A stretch of 42,162 nucleotides of DNA from an uncultured Prevotellaceae bacterium (GCA_947169265.1 CAMVPC010000025.1:1-42162), one strand, 5' to 3'; shown: positions 16,387-24,222, counted from the stretch's first letter. Program-made: numbers and translations. Notes: generated by a model from the sequence alone, not told the origin.

Positions 16387-17472
16387 ATGAAACGTAAAAT
16401 GATTTATGCTGTTCTTTTTTTGCTCTTGGCACTCATCGTTTGGCAGGGATACGAGTTCTGGATAGCCGCCGGACGCAGCCCGCGAGGCGAGCGGTTGGAA
16501 CGTTGCCGGCAATCGGCCCAATGGCGCGACGGCGAATTTGTGAACGCCGAGGAGACGCCGCTTTTGACCGGCGACGCCGGCTTTTTCGCCCAAATGAGGA
16601 AATTTTTCTTCTCGCGCGTTGAGAACCTCAAGCCCGGCAGCGACATCCCCACGGCCAAGTCGTCGCTCAAAAACATTCCGCGCTCGCAAGAGGTGTGCGT
16701 GTGGCTGGGCCATTCCACGGTCTATATCCAAACGCGGGGCGTGCGATTCTTGTTCGACCCCGTGTTGACCAACAAACTGCCCGTGTGGTGGTTCATGCGG
16801 CCGTTTGCCGGTGCCGATGTCTATACCACCGACGACATTCCCCACATCGATTACCTTGTTATCACCCACGACCACTGGGACCACCTCGACTGGAAAACCG
16901 TGCGCGCGCTCGAAGACCGCGTGGACCACGTGGTGTGCACGCTGGGCATAGGCGAGCACTTCGAATATTGGGGTTACGACCCGCACAAGATTCACGACCT
17001 TGACTGGCACGACAGTATTACCGTTAACGACGAGCTCGTGTTGCGATGCCTACCCTCGCGCCACTTCTCGGGGCGACTGGGCAAGCACAACACGCTGTGG
17101 GGCTCTTACCTGATTGATGGCCCGCGCCGCATCTTCGTGTCGGGCGACGGCGGCTACGACAGTCGTTTCAAGACGTTTGGCGAGGAATACCCCGGCATCG
17201 ACCTCGCCATCATAGAGAATGGGCAATATGACCCGGGATGGCGACACATCCACACTTTGCCCGACGAGCTGCCCACGGCCATCAGCGACCTGGGCGCTCG
17301 CCGCGTGCTCACTTACCACAACTCGAAATATGCGCTCGCCAACCACGCCTGGACCGAACCGCTCGACAGCATCTATGCCCACGCGCAAGGGCAACCATGG
17401 CAACTGCTCACGCCACGCATTGGCGAGCAGGTGCTACTCGACCGCGAGCAATCGTTCGACAAGTGGTGGTAG
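16387..17472 (+). CDS. Membrane-anchored metallo-beta-lactamase-fold hydrolase (NAPE-PLD/UlaG-like)
   Basis: A 361-residue protein. An N-terminal hydrophobic helix (about 5-27) with no clear cleavage site suggests a membrane anchor. The dinuclear metal motif THDHWDHLD is intact (His161, His163, Asp165, His166); later ligands are seen in LPSRHFSGR, VSGDGGYD and LTYHNSKYAL. The order WLGHSTV, FDPVL, HDHWDHLD and SGDGGYD is that of the NAPE-hydrolysing phospholipase D/UlaG branch. It probably hydrolyses a phosphodiester such as a phospholipid head group, at the inner-membrane face; the substrate is inference. The gene has its own promoter and is convergent with the flavin-binding gene, with only 3 bases between stop codons. 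Confidence 0.88.
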   Translation: MKRKMIYAVLFLLLALIVWQGYEFWIAAGRSPRGERLERCRQSAQWRDGEFVNAEETPLLTGDAGFFAQMRKFFFSRVENLKPGSDIPTAKSSLKNIPRSQEVCVWLGHSTVYIQTRGVRFLFDPVLTNKLPVWWFMRPFAGADVYTTDDIPHIDYLVITHDHWDHLDWKTVRALEDRVDHVVCTLGIGEHFEYWGYDPHKIHDLDWHDSITVNDELVLRCLPSRHFSGRLGKHNTLWGSYLIDGPRRIFVSGDGGYDSRFKTFGEEYPGIDLAIIENGQYDPGWRHIHTLPDELPTAISDLGARRVLTYHNSKYALANHAWTEPLDSIYAHAQGQPWQLLTPRIGEQVLLDREQSFDKWW

Positions 17473-17475
17473 GCC

Positions 17476-17976
17476 TCAATGCCGGGCACGCGCCAGCTCG
17501 ATGGCCTCTTTGCCCGTAATATGCTCAATGGCAAGCTCGATGACCGCCATGCGAGTGAAACCATGTTCCAACTCGCGCTCAAGGGCCTCATCGTGGTGCG
17601 GATTGTAACGATTACCTATCATCCTGGCTGCCGCGAGCCGCTCGTTGTGGTCTTCGACGACGCGAATCCGCCCAAAGACTATCACGCTACGGTAGTAAGT
17701 GGTGTAAGCTTCGGGAACCACGTGGTCACTGGCAATCACGCAAAACGACGCCTTGTCGCACCGCCTTATCGCGTCGATTTTGTGCCCCTCGAGCGCGCTG
17801 TGAAAATATAGTTTGCCGTCGTGATACACATAGCTCAACGGCACCGCGTAAGGATAGCCTTTGTCGCCCTGCAACGCCAGCGTGCCCGATGTGGCTTGCT
17901 CCAAAATGCGAATACTCTCTTCGTGCGCGAGCTGCTGGCGCCCGCGCCTCATGGCCCTGAATTGTTCCATCATCAT
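17476..17976 (-). CDS. Pyridoxamine 5'-phosphate oxidase-like flavin-binding protein (NimA-like)
   Basis: A 166-residue split-barrel protein of the PNPOx-like family. The start (FRAMRRGRQQL, ESIRILEQATSGTLAL) and the motifs GYPYAVPLSYVYHDGKLYFH and GHKIDAIRR are typical of the subgroup that includes nitroimidazole-resistance Nim proteins and many housekeeping flavin-binding proteins. It probably binds FMN or FAD and reduces a small substrate. Resistance to nitroimidazoles cannot be claimed from sequence. It overlaps the SMR transporter gene by four bases (ATGA), so the two are translationally coupled. Confidence 0.87.
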   Translation of the reverse strand: MMMEQFRAMRRGRQQLAHEESIRILEQATSGTLALQGDKGYPYAVPLSYVYHDGKLYFHSALEGHKIDAIRRCDKASFCVIASDHVVPEAYTTYYRSVIVFGRIRVVEDHNERLAAARMIGNRYNPHHDEALERELEHGFTRMAVIELAIEHITGKEAIELARARH

Positions 17977-18296
17977 GACAATGCTTTAAGTCCTATAATC
18001 GACGCGATGAGCGTAGTGATAAAAAACAACCGCCAAAAGGTGGCCGGCTCGTGGAAAAACAAGATACCCATCAGCACCGTCCCCACGGCGCCAATGCCGG
18101 TCCACACGGGGTAAGCCGTGCCGATGGGAATGGTTTGAATCGCCTTGGCCAGCAACGCCATGCTCAAGAATGAAAACACGACAAAGCCGCCTATCCAGCA
18201 CCACCATTCCGTGCCGTCGACAGCGCGGGCACGTCCCAGGCAGTAAGTGAATCCCACCTCGCACAGCCCCGCCACGACCAGTAAAAACCAATTCAT
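17973..18296 (-). CDS. gdx: SMR-family transporter, Gdx/SugE type
   Basis: A 107-residue protein with four predicted membrane helices, the normal size of small multidrug resistance proteins. The essential Glu13 lies in helix 1 (VVAGLCEVGF), and the third helix has IPIGTAYPVWTGIGAVGTVL, characteristic of the Gdx/SugE subgroup that exports guanidinium rather than bulky drugs. A homodimer in the inner membrane exchanging substrate for protons is expected. It is the first gene of a two-gene unit with the flavin-binding protein, behind a strong promoter and a short structured leader. Whether the leader senses a ligand is open. Confidence 0.9.
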   Translation of the reverse strand: MNWFLLVVAGLCEVGFTYCLGRARAVDGTEWWCWIGGFVVFSFLSMALLAKAIQTIPIGTAYPVWTGIGAVGTVLMGILFFHEPATFWRLFFITTLIASIIGLKALS

Positions 18297-18354
18297 AAAA
18301 AACGTTCAACCCACCTCGTGAGGGCTGCGGCAATACCCGGCGTCTCCTTCTAAG
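18297..18354 (-). promoter_or_regulatory. Structured leader of the gdx unit
   Basis: The transcript between the promoter and the start codon (about 58 bases) contains a hairpin GGCGCCTT/AAGG...CGCC, then GCCCTCACGAGGTGGG, which can fold into a small stem closed on an ACGA loop. An ACGR loop is the hallmark of guanidine-II riboswitches, but those have two such hairpins and only one is seen, with a mismatch. I therefore call it a leader of unknown function. Confidence 0.3.
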
Positions 18355-18360
18355 GCGCCG

Positions 18361-18392
18361 CAAAGTTACAACATCTTGGTGACACTCGCAAA
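18361..18392 (-). promoter_or_regulatory. Promoter of the gdx unit
   Basis: On the minus strand TTTG (18392-18389), a 20-base spacer, TAACTTTG (18368-18361): a full match to the Bacteroidota pattern, with start expected near 18354. Confidence 0.7.
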
Positions 18393-18571
18393 ACTCCTCG
18401 ACGCGTCATGTCACGGCACATCCCCCCCTAAAAAATGGATACAATCTACGTCAAGTGGCTCAATCGAGCCGTGGCACGTTGATTTATAACATTTTTTAAG
18501 TGTTTGCGGCTATAATAATAGTGGCGCTGTGGCGTTATAAATGTGTAACCACTCTAAAAAAGGAGCTGCCT

Positions 18572-18730
18572 ATGCAAAAAATCTCTACACAACTCATCAA
18601 AACTGAAAACAATGTGGGTAAAATCCGTGGTCCCCGCCTGGCCACTGTCAACTTTCTCAAGCAATTTGCCAGAGTGTATTCCTGCCAGGCTGTCGCGGCA
18701 CCCAAGCTGAGCGGATTTGTCGCTAACTGA
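18572..18730 (+). CDS. Very small basic protein of 52 residues
   Basis: Start MQKISTQLIKTENNVGKIRG and end KLSGFVAN. The ATG is preceded by AAGGAG at 18560-18565 with six bases between, an unusually strong ribosome site for this phylum and the main reason to prefer this start over one upstream at 18500. The middle, LATVNFLKQFARVYSC, resembles a motif I remember from many tiny hypothetical Bacteroidales proteins (a Phe-Ala-Arg stretch and a short C-terminal Val/Leu-Asn ending); that family link is unverified. No signal peptide, no known domain. It is followed by a strong terminator at 18804-18840, so it forms its own transcript. Confidence 0.65.
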   Translation: MQKISTQLIKTENNVGKIRGPRLATVNFLKQFARVYSCQAVAAPKLSGFVAN

Positions 18731-18803
18731 AAATTGCCCATGTTGTTGTCACAGTAACAAAAAGTTGGCCGGAGCACACCGTAGCCCGCGGCCAGAAAGA
18801 AAA

Positions 18804-18843
18804 AACCGAAGGCTTGCCCATTGCGGCAAGCCTTTCGGTTTTG
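18804..18843. terminator. Bidirectional terminator
   Basis: AACCGA plus GGCTTGCC (18804-18818) pairs with GGCAAGCC plus TCGGTT (18825-18840) around a six-base loop, with A-rich sequence on the left and T-rich on the right. It ends the small plus-strand gene and, on the other strand, the winged-helix gene pair, where TTTTTTCTTT follows the stem. Confidence 0.8.
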
Positions 18844-18866
18844 TGGGGATGAAGTGGCTGAGCGAC

Positions 18867-19037
18867 TTAGGCCGGCGTCCACTTGCAGCGAACGGGCGAA
18901 ACGATGGCGCCCTCCTTCTTGAGCTCGGCGAAAGCCTTGTCGACTTCCTTGCGGTCGGCGCCCAGGGCTTTGGTGACATCACCGGCCGAAATGGGCTTGC
19001 CGGCCTCGCGCATGACTTGTAAAACTTTCTCTTTCAT
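18867..19037 (-). CDS. Small winged-helix-like DNA-binding protein
   Basis: A 56-residue protein, MKEKVLQVMREAGKPISAGD at its start, followed by VTKALGADRKEVDKAFAELK and a short wing ending RCKWTPA. The helix-turn-helix pattern (KPISAGDVTKALGADRKEV) fits a minimal winged helix of the MarR/ArsR type. It lacks an effector domain, so it may act as a simple DNA binder or nucleoid-associated protein. I chose the start at 19037, where ATGA overlaps the stop of the upstream Cys-rich gene by four bases, instead of a longer frame to 19208 that lies across that gene. It is co-transcribed with it. Confidence 0.75.
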   Translation of the reverse strand: MKEKVLQVMREAGKPISAGDVTKALGADRKEVDKAFAELKKEGAIVSPVRCKWTPA

Positions 19038-19228
19038 GATTGTAATGGATATTTGGTGAATTGATATTTCTCGCGCAGTTCGGCTTGACGCTCGGGCGAC
19101 TGTGAGGTGAAGAACGCCTTCCAGCCCGGGCAAAAGTTGATGTGCCAGCGCCAAAAGCGTCCCATCAGCGACTTGGGCTTGCGGTCGTAGTGGGCGCGGA
19201 ATTTGCAATTTTCACAAGAATGAGCCAT
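19034..19228 (-). CDS. Small Cys-containing protein
   Basis: A 64-residue cytoplasmic protein, MAHSCENCKFRAHYDRKPKS at its start. It has a CxxC pair (Cys5, Cys8) and a third Cys in INFCPGWKAFF (Cys33), and is rich in Trp, Arg and Lys. The pattern suggests metal or iron-sulfur binding, but a fourth Cys is missing; His could complete the site. It looks like a small conserved hypothetical protein of Bacteroidales (from memory). It overlaps the winged-helix gene by four bases, so the two products are probably made in fixed ratio. Confidence 0.75.
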   Translation of the reverse strand: MAHSCENCKFRAHYDRKPKSLMGRFWRWHINFCPGWKAFFTSQSPERQAELREKYQFTKYPLQS

Positions 19229-19272
19229 AGTTGAGTGTTGTAAAAGTTGGGTGAATAGTCTGTATTGCGCGC

Positions 19273-19280
19273 CAAAATTA
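19273..19280 (-). promoter_or_regulatory. -7 box of the small-protein pair
   Basis: TAATTTTG on the minus strand, 45 bases before the start of the Cys-containing gene. No -33 TTTG at the expected 20-base spacing. Confidence 0.4.
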
Positions 19281-19346
19281 CGAATATTATTTCAATCGTG
19301 CGTTATTTTTAGTCGAATTATGTAATATTGATGCGTATTTTAGTTG

Positions 19347-19354
19347 TAACTTTG
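19347..19354 (+). promoter_or_regulatory. -7 box abutting the YdeI-like gene
   Basis: TAACTTTG matches the -7 consensus and ends only four bases before the ATG at 19359, so a leaderless or nearly leaderless transcript is likely. The -33 element is not convincing. Confidence 0.45.
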
Positions 19355-19358
19355 CGTC

Positions 19359-19691
19359 ATGGAAATTGACCGATTGCTGGAATTTGACACCCGCGCGCGG
19401 TTGCGCCGGTGGCTTGTCGAGCACCACGCCGTGGCCACACACTGCTGGGTGGCCTGTTCGCGCGCAAGAGTCGTACCCGACGGCGTGTTGCCTTATCTCG
19501 ATGTGGTCGAGGAGGCGCTGTGCTTCGGGTGGATTGACTCCACAGTGAAGAGCTTGGGCGACGGACGTGTGGCGCAACGCCTGTCGCCGCGACGCAAGCG
19601 CAGCCACTGGACCGAGCTCAACCGGCAACGATGCCGTGACCTTGAGCGTCGCGGACTCATGACCGACGCCGGCCGGCGCGCCTTGCCTTGA
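19359..19691 (+). CDS. Half-length YdeI/OmpD-associated protein
   Basis: A 110-residue protein matching the N-terminal part of the YdeI/OmpD-associated family: LRRWLVEHHAVATHCWVAC, YLDVVEEALCFGWIDSTVKS, QRLSPRRKRSHWTELNRQRC. Full family members are about 190 residues; here the frame stops after TDAGRRALP, just where the second half would begin. The 97 bases after it contain no remnant of that half but do contain a terminator. It could be a naturally short form or a truncated gene. Function of the family is poorly known; a role in resistance to antimicrobial peptides has been proposed for some members. Confidence 0.75.
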   Translation: MEIDRLLEFDTRARLRRWLVEHHAVATHCWVACSRARVVPDGVLPYLDVVEEALCFGWIDSTVKSLGDGRVAQRLSPRRKRSHWTELNRQRCRDLERRGLMTDAGRRALP

Positions 19692-19703
19692 CCTTTAACG
19701 AAG

Positions 19704-19738
19704 AGGGGCGCGACCGCCCGGTGGTGGTTGCGCCCCTT
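19704..19738 (+). terminator. Strong hairpin after the YdeI-like gene
   Basis: AGGGGCGCGACC (19704-19715) pairs with GGTTGCGCCCCT (19726-19737). It lies between two convergent genes (YdeI-like and HtrA). The following T-run is short. Confidence 0.55.
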
Positions 19739-19788
19739 GTGAGGTGGAGATGTGGTGGAGAGATGGTGGAGAGATGGAGATGTTTTCT

Positions 19789-21225
19789 TTAGTCGGCCAG
19801 GTCGACGGCGCGGTACTCTTTCTTGCCGGTGCTGGTGTAGCCGGTGATGAACATGACCTTGTCGCTGTCGGTGTCGCGCATGATGGCGTTGTAGATAGCC
19901 TCCACGTCGTCCTGCGAACTCACGCGCTGGTTGTTGATTTCGGTGATAACGAAGCCGTCTTTGAGTCCGGCTTTCTTGAACTTGCCGTCTTTGAGGCCTG
20001 TAACTTTGACGCCGCCACTCACGCCCAGCTCTTCCTTCTCATCGTCGCTGATCGGCAGGAACGCGCACCCGAGCGAGAGGAAGTCGCTGCCCTTGGTGAT
20101 GTTGGTGGTGCCCTGGTCGTTCTTGAGCGTCACGGTGGTGGTGCGGTACTTGTTCTCGCGGTAGTAGCCCACGCTGGCCTTGTCGCCCGGACGCAGTTTG
20201 CTCATTTGCTCGAGCATTTGCGCGCCGTTCTTGATGTCGTGGCCGTTGAGCTTGACGATGACGTCGCCCTCCTTGAGGCCGGCCTCGGCGGCGGCGCTGC
20301 GCTCGTTCACCTTCGAGACGAAGACACCCTCGGTAGTGGCTGTGATTTTCTCGTCCTTGGCGCGATCGGCGTCCATTTCGTTGAACTGGATACCGAGCAC
20401 GGCACGCTGCACGGTGCCATATTGCTTGATGTCGGTGACGATTTTCTCAACCACGGTGCTGGGCACGGCAAACGAGTAGCCGGCATAGTTGCCCGTCTGC
20501 GAATAGATCATGGTGTTGATGCCGATGAGCTCGCCGCGCGTGTTGACCAGCGCGCCGCCGCTGTTGCCCGGGTTGACGGCCGCGTCGTGCTGGATGAACG
20601 ACTCGATGCCCATGTCACCTTTGTTCAGGCCGCGCGCCTTGGCGCTCACGATGCCGGCGGTAACCGTCGAGTTCAACCCGAAGGGGTTGCCCACGGCGAG
20701 AACCCATTCGCCCACCTTGACGGCGTCGCTGTTGCCGAAGACGAGGGGTTGGAGTCCGGTGGCGCTCACCTTGAGCAGGGCGATGTCGGTCTTGGCGTCG
20801 GTGCCCACGACACGCGCGGTGAACTTGCGGTTGTCGTTAAGGGTCACCTCGAGTTTCTCGGCACCGTCGACCACATGGTTGTTGGTGACGATGTAGCCGT
20901 CACCGCTGATGATGACGCCCGACCCCGAGCCTTTGGCCTGCAAGTCGTCTTTACCCTTGCCCTGTTGCGGTTGCTGTTGCTGCTTGCGCTGGCTACCGCT
21001 ACCGGGCCCGAAGAAGAAGTCGAAGGGGTCGAACCACTCGCCGCCGCCGAAGAACGACTGGCGTTTCTTTTCAAAAGACTTGATACTCACCACCGAGTTG
21101 ATGCTGCTTTCGGCAGCCTCGGTGAAGTCGGCTTGCCCGCGGCGTGAAGTTTGTGCGTTGCCCACGGCCGGCGTGGCGATTGCCAGCACGAGCAAAAGAG
21201 ATAATGATTTCACGAAATTTGTCAT
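19789..21225 (-). CDS. htrA: Do/HtrA-family periplasmic serine protease
   Basis: A 478-residue protease-chaperone. Signal peptide cleaved near GNAQ (about 25). The trypsin-like domain (about 95-260) has the complete triad: His117 in TNNHVVDG, Asp147 in DAKTDIALL, Ser222 in NPGNSGGALVN. Two PDZ domains follow (about 270-360 and 385-470). Between signal peptide and protease domain is an LA-loop-like stretch with FFGGGEWFDPFDFFFGPG and a Gln/Lys-rich linker. It degrades or refolds damaged envelope proteins. It stands alone; TACTTTTG on the minus strand at 21309-21302 may be its -7 box, without a matching -33. Confidence 0.95.
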   Translation of the reverse strand: MTNFVKSLSLLLVLAIATPAVGNAQTSRRGQADFTEAAESSINSVVSIKSFEKKRQSFFGGGEWFDPFDFFFGPGSGSQRKQQQQPQQGKGKDDLQAKGSGSGVIISGDGYIVTNNHVVDGAEKLEVTLNDNRKFTARVVGTDAKTDIALLKVSATGLQPLVFGNSDAVKVGEWVLAVGNPFGLNSTVTAGIVSAKARGLNKGDMGIESFIQHDAAVNPGNSGGALVNTRGELIGINTMIYSQTGNYAGYSFAVPSTVVEKIVTDIKQYGTVQRAVLGIQFNEMDADRAKDEKITATTEGVFVSKVNERSAAAEAGLKEGDVIVKLNGHDIKNGAQMLEQMSKLRPGDKASVGYYRENKYRTTTVTLKNDQGTTNITKGSDFLSLGCAFLPISDDEKEELGVSGGVKVTGLKDGKFKKAGLKDGFVITEINNQRVSSQDDVEAIYNAIMRDTDSDKVMFITGYTSTGKKEYRAVDLAD

Positions 21226-21650
21226 ATACTTTATAGTTTAGTTAAAAAAATGACGATTTTAAAATTTGGAGCGTTAAAATTTAACTTTTCAAATTCAACG
21301 TCAAAAGTACGTCAATTATTTCCAATTACCATCATTACGCCTCGTTTTTTAAACTAAATTAATAGGCCGTGCCCCCAATTTTCATTTCTTTAATAACCGC
21401 TCCCCACCCATGAAACACTTTTTTTCACAATGGCGCGACCCGTCTGCTGTGTCGCGTGTTTGCGCGATGGTGAAATGTGGCATCGTGGCGGTTTCGTGAA
21501 CGAGAAAATCGTCAAAACGCTTGCAAGTGTCGTGTTATTTGTCGAAATTTGCATTTTTATTGGTTGTTTAAACCCGGTAGAGGCCTTTGACTGAGTTGTG
21601 GGTTGGCGGGTTTTATAATCGCTTGATAATAATAAATAAAAAGAAGGCTT
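21226..21650. other. Divergent intergenic region between htrA and preA
   Basis: 425 bases, AT-rich near 21230-21400, with no supported gene. It must hold the promoters of htrA (a TACTTTTG box on the minus strand, 21302-21309) and preA (no clear box). The short Gly/Thr frames here are shadows. Confidence 0.5.
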
Positions 21651-23099
21651 ATGAATATTTACGAGGAAGCGTCGCGATGCCTGTTGTGTGAAAACGCGCC
21701 ATGCACGCTGGCGACAAAACATGGCGATGTGGCGCGCGCTATTCGCGCCGTGAGGTTTGATAACGCGACACTGGCCAGGCAATGGCTCGACGGATGTGGC
21801 GAAGATGAACTGGAGGCGGCCGGGCGGGCTTGCATCCATCACGACCGTCCCATCCGCATCGCCGAGTTGGCGCGGCAACTGCCCGAGGTGGAGTCGCGCG
21901 AGTTGCCGTCGCTCGACATTGACTTTTGCGGTATCCACTGCGAGAACCCGTTCTTCTTGGCCTCGTCGGCGGTGTGTACCGGCTATGAGATGGTGGCCCG
22001 CGCCTTTGAGGCCGGTTGGGCCGGTGTGTATTACAAGACGATATGCCTCGACGACATCAACGAGGTGTCGCCGCGATTCGATGCGGTGCACCGCGAGGGC
22101 GGGCGCGGCGATTTCTCGGCTTTCCGCAACATGGAGCAGCTTAGCGAGAATCCTGTCGATATGGACTTCGACATCCTGCGCCGTCTCAAGCAAAACTATC
22201 CCACGAAGGTCGTTGTCGCTTCCATTATGGGCAACACCGAGGACGACTGGAAGACCTTGGCCAAGATGGCCGAGCAGGCCGGTGTCGACGCTGTGGAGCT
22301 CAATTTCTCCTGTCCGCAGATGAGGCTTACGGGTATGGGTAGCGACGTGGGGCAGGACTCCGAACTGGTGACCTTTTTCACGGCCCATGTGAAACGCGCG
22401 GTGTCAATACCCGTCATTCCCAAGATGACCCCCAATATCACCTTGATGTCGTCACCGGCCATGGGCGCCTACTTCGCCGGAGCCGACGCCATCAGCGCCA
22501 TCAACACCATCAAGAGCGTGACGATGACCGACCGCAGCGAGGTGTCGGGCAAATTGACCGTGTCGGGCCTCTCGGGGCGTGCCGTGAAACCTATCGCCTT
22601 GAAGTTTATCCTCGAGCTGATGAAGAATCCCTTGATTGGCAAGATTCCCATTAGCGGTATCGGCGGCATTGAGACGTGGCGCGACGCGCTCGACTTTATC
22701 CGCTTGGGCTGCAGTAATTTGCAGGTGTGCACCGCGGTTATGCAGTATGGCTACCGCATTATCGACGACCTTGTGCTGGGCTTGCGCAACTATATGGCCT
22801 CGCGCGGCATCGACCGTTTGAGCAACCTCGTGGGAGAGGCCGTGCCGCAATTTGTCAAGGCCGGCGACCTCGACCGTGACACGATAGTGTACCCCATGGT
22901 CGACCGCGACAAGTGCCTGGGATGCGGACGTTGCCACATCTCGTGTATGGACGGCGGCCACCAGGCTATCGCCTTTGGCGACGACCGTGTACCGCACATC
23001 TTAGGCAACAAGTGTGTGGGCTGCCTGCTGTGCAGCCTCGTGTGCCCCACCGGAGCCATTAGCCAGTCGAAACGTGTCGCGAAGAAAAAGCACAACTGA
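21651..23099 (+). CDS. preA: Dihydropyrimidine dehydrogenase PreA-like iron-sulfur flavoprotein
   Basis: A 482-residue cytoplasmic oxidoreductase. Residues 1-80 resemble the Cys-rich N-terminus of PreT/GltD-like proteins, but only CLLCENAPC and scattered Cys remain, so that cluster is probably incomplete. Residues about 85-400 form the dihydroorotate-dehydrogenase-like FMN barrel: NPFFLASSAVCTGYEMV, ELNFSCPQM, IPVIPKMTPN, ISGIGGIETW. The end carries two 4Fe-4S motifs, CLGCGRCHISC and CVGCLLCSLVCPTGA. It likely reduces uracil or thymine with a partner that delivers electrons from NAD(P)H; no preT gene is in the window. First gene of a three-gene unit. Confidence 0.9.
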   Translation: MNIYEEASRCLLCENAPCTLATKHGDVARAIRAVRFDNATLARQWLDGCGEDELEAAGRACIHHDRPIRIAELARQLPEVESRELPSLDIDFCGIHCENPFFLASSAVCTGYEMVARAFEAGWAGVYYKTICLDDINEVSPRFDAVHREGGRGDFSAFRNMEQLSENPVDMDFDILRRLKQNYPTKVVVASIMGNTEDDWKTLAKMAEQAGVDAVELNFSCPQMRLTGMGSDVGQDSELVTFFTAHVKRAVSIPVIPKMTPNITLMSSPAMGAYFAGADAISAINTIKSVTMTDRSEVSGKLTVSGLSGRAVKPIALKFILELMKNPLIGKIPISGIGGIETWRDALDFIRLGCSNLQVCTAVMQYGYRIIDDLVLGLRNYMASRGIDRLSNLVGEAVPQFVKAGDLDRDTIVYPMVDRDKCLGCGRCHISCMDGGHQAIAFGDDRVPHILGNKCVGCLLCSLVCPTGAISQSKRVAKKKHN

Positions 23100-23115
23100 T
23101 AAAATTTAGAAAGTG

Positions 23116-24195
23116 ATGAAATTCAAGATTATCGCGCTGGTCATCCTTTTGGGTGTTTTCGGCGCGCGGGCACAGCGGTTGCAAGTAGTCGATGTTGACG
23201 GACAACCCATCCCCTATGTGTGCGTGACTAACGAGCGTGGTGTACTGGTTGGTACGACCGATGAGAACGGCACGCTCGAGAACACCAAGAATGAGAAACA
23301 TCTCTCACTCTCTCATGTGGCTTACAAGGCCAAAAGTGTGAGCACCGACACGATTGCCTCGGGAGTCGTGGTCCTTGACGACGTGGGCTTCATGCTCAAC
23401 GAGGTGATAGTGAAACCTAAAGAGTTGCTCTACGTGCAGACCTATTTCCGCCTCGTCTACTTCGACGATGAGGGCCCTCTGTATTATCGTGGCGGCGTGG
23501 TGGACAACACCTATGATATCGCCAAGAAGAAAGTGTCGTCGAAGAAGCGTACTATCGCCAAGGGGGCGAACGGGCTCCTGCGCTTCTTGATCAGTTCTAT
23601 CGTGGGCGGACGCATCGACAAGCTGGGTGGCTTAGAGGAGGAATCCATATATGACCGCATCGTCGCGCGTGTCAAGAAGGGACGCCTCACTATGGACAAC
23701 GAGGAAATGGGCCGCCGCATCATCAGCGACACGATTAGTTCGCTGGGATATGTCGAGATCGACACGGTGGCTCGCCAGCGCACCACCTATTTCAATCAAT
23801 GGGCTTACTACGACCACGTTAAAGATACTGAATTGCGCGCTAAGGGCAAGGCGGATAAGATCAAGGAACACGAGCCCGGCGTTGAGTCGTTTTGTGAGGT
23901 GTACAATATTGACGAGAGTGGCCACTCGGGCGTGAGCGACTTCGTGATGCGCCAGATGCTGGTGGGCAAGAAACGCAGTCGTAATGATGGCGAATATGTG
24001 ATTATGCTGCAAACCTACACCACGGCCCGCGACTATATCGACAAGAAAGAGTTCAAGCAGTTGCGCAAGGAAAACGAGGTGGAAATGAAAATCCAGGAGT
24101 TGCGCGCCTTTGAGCAGGCGCACAACATTCCGCCGCTGCCCGAAAGCGTGCAGGCTATCGTCGACGAGCTCTTCAAGAAAGAGTTATCAAAATAA
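23116..24195 (+). CDS. Secreted protein with carboxypeptidase-regulatory-like N-terminus
   Basis: A 359-residue exported protein. Signal peptide MKFKIIALVILLGVFGARAQ, then a carboxypeptidase-regulatory-like Ig-type domain (about 20-95, VDVDGQPIPYVCVTNERG), then an uncharacterised mixed region. The rest (about 100-359) is charged and contains predicted helices near the end. No barrel follows, so it is not a TonB-dependent receptor. I prefer ATG at 23116 over the GTG one codon earlier. It lies 16 bases after preA and 27 before the VanX-like gene, but a functional link to either is not evident. Confidence 0.75.
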   Translation: MKFKIIALVILLGVFGARAQRLQVVDVDGQPIPYVCVTNERGVLVGTTDENGTLENTKNEKHLSLSHVAYKAKSVSTDTIASGVVVLDDVGFMLNEVIVKPKELLYVQTYFRLVYFDDEGPLYYRGGVVDNTYDIAKKKVSSKKRTIAKGANGLLRFLISSIVGGRIDKLGGLEEESIYDRIVARVKKGRLTMDNEEMGRRIISDTISSLGYVEIDTVARQRTTYFNQWAYYDHVKDTELRAKGKADKIKEHEPGVESFCEVYNIDESGHSGVSDFVMRQMLVGKKRSRNDGEYVIMLQTYTTARDYIDKKEFKQLRKENEVEMKIQELRAFEQAHNIPPLPESVQAIVDELFKKELSK

Positions 24196-24222
24196 ATATT
24201 TTGACATATCAATGAGAAAACG

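Noticed and set aside
17476-17976. Nitroimidazole-resistance nim gene
   Set aside because: Family resemblance is clear, but most such proteins are housekeeping; sequence alone does not show resistance.
18297-18354. Guanidine-I or -III riboswitch
   Set aside because: Core consensus stretches (CTAGGG, GGTCCGAGAG) are missing; only a weak ACGA hairpin is seen.
19744-21147. 467-codon plus-strand frame opposite htrA
   Set aside because: Shadow of the HtrA coding sequence; its composition (Val, Ala, His, Asp) is an antisense artefact.
21390-22388. 332-codon minus frame across preA
   Set aside because: Antisense of the PreA barrel with an implausible N-terminus; no ribosome site.
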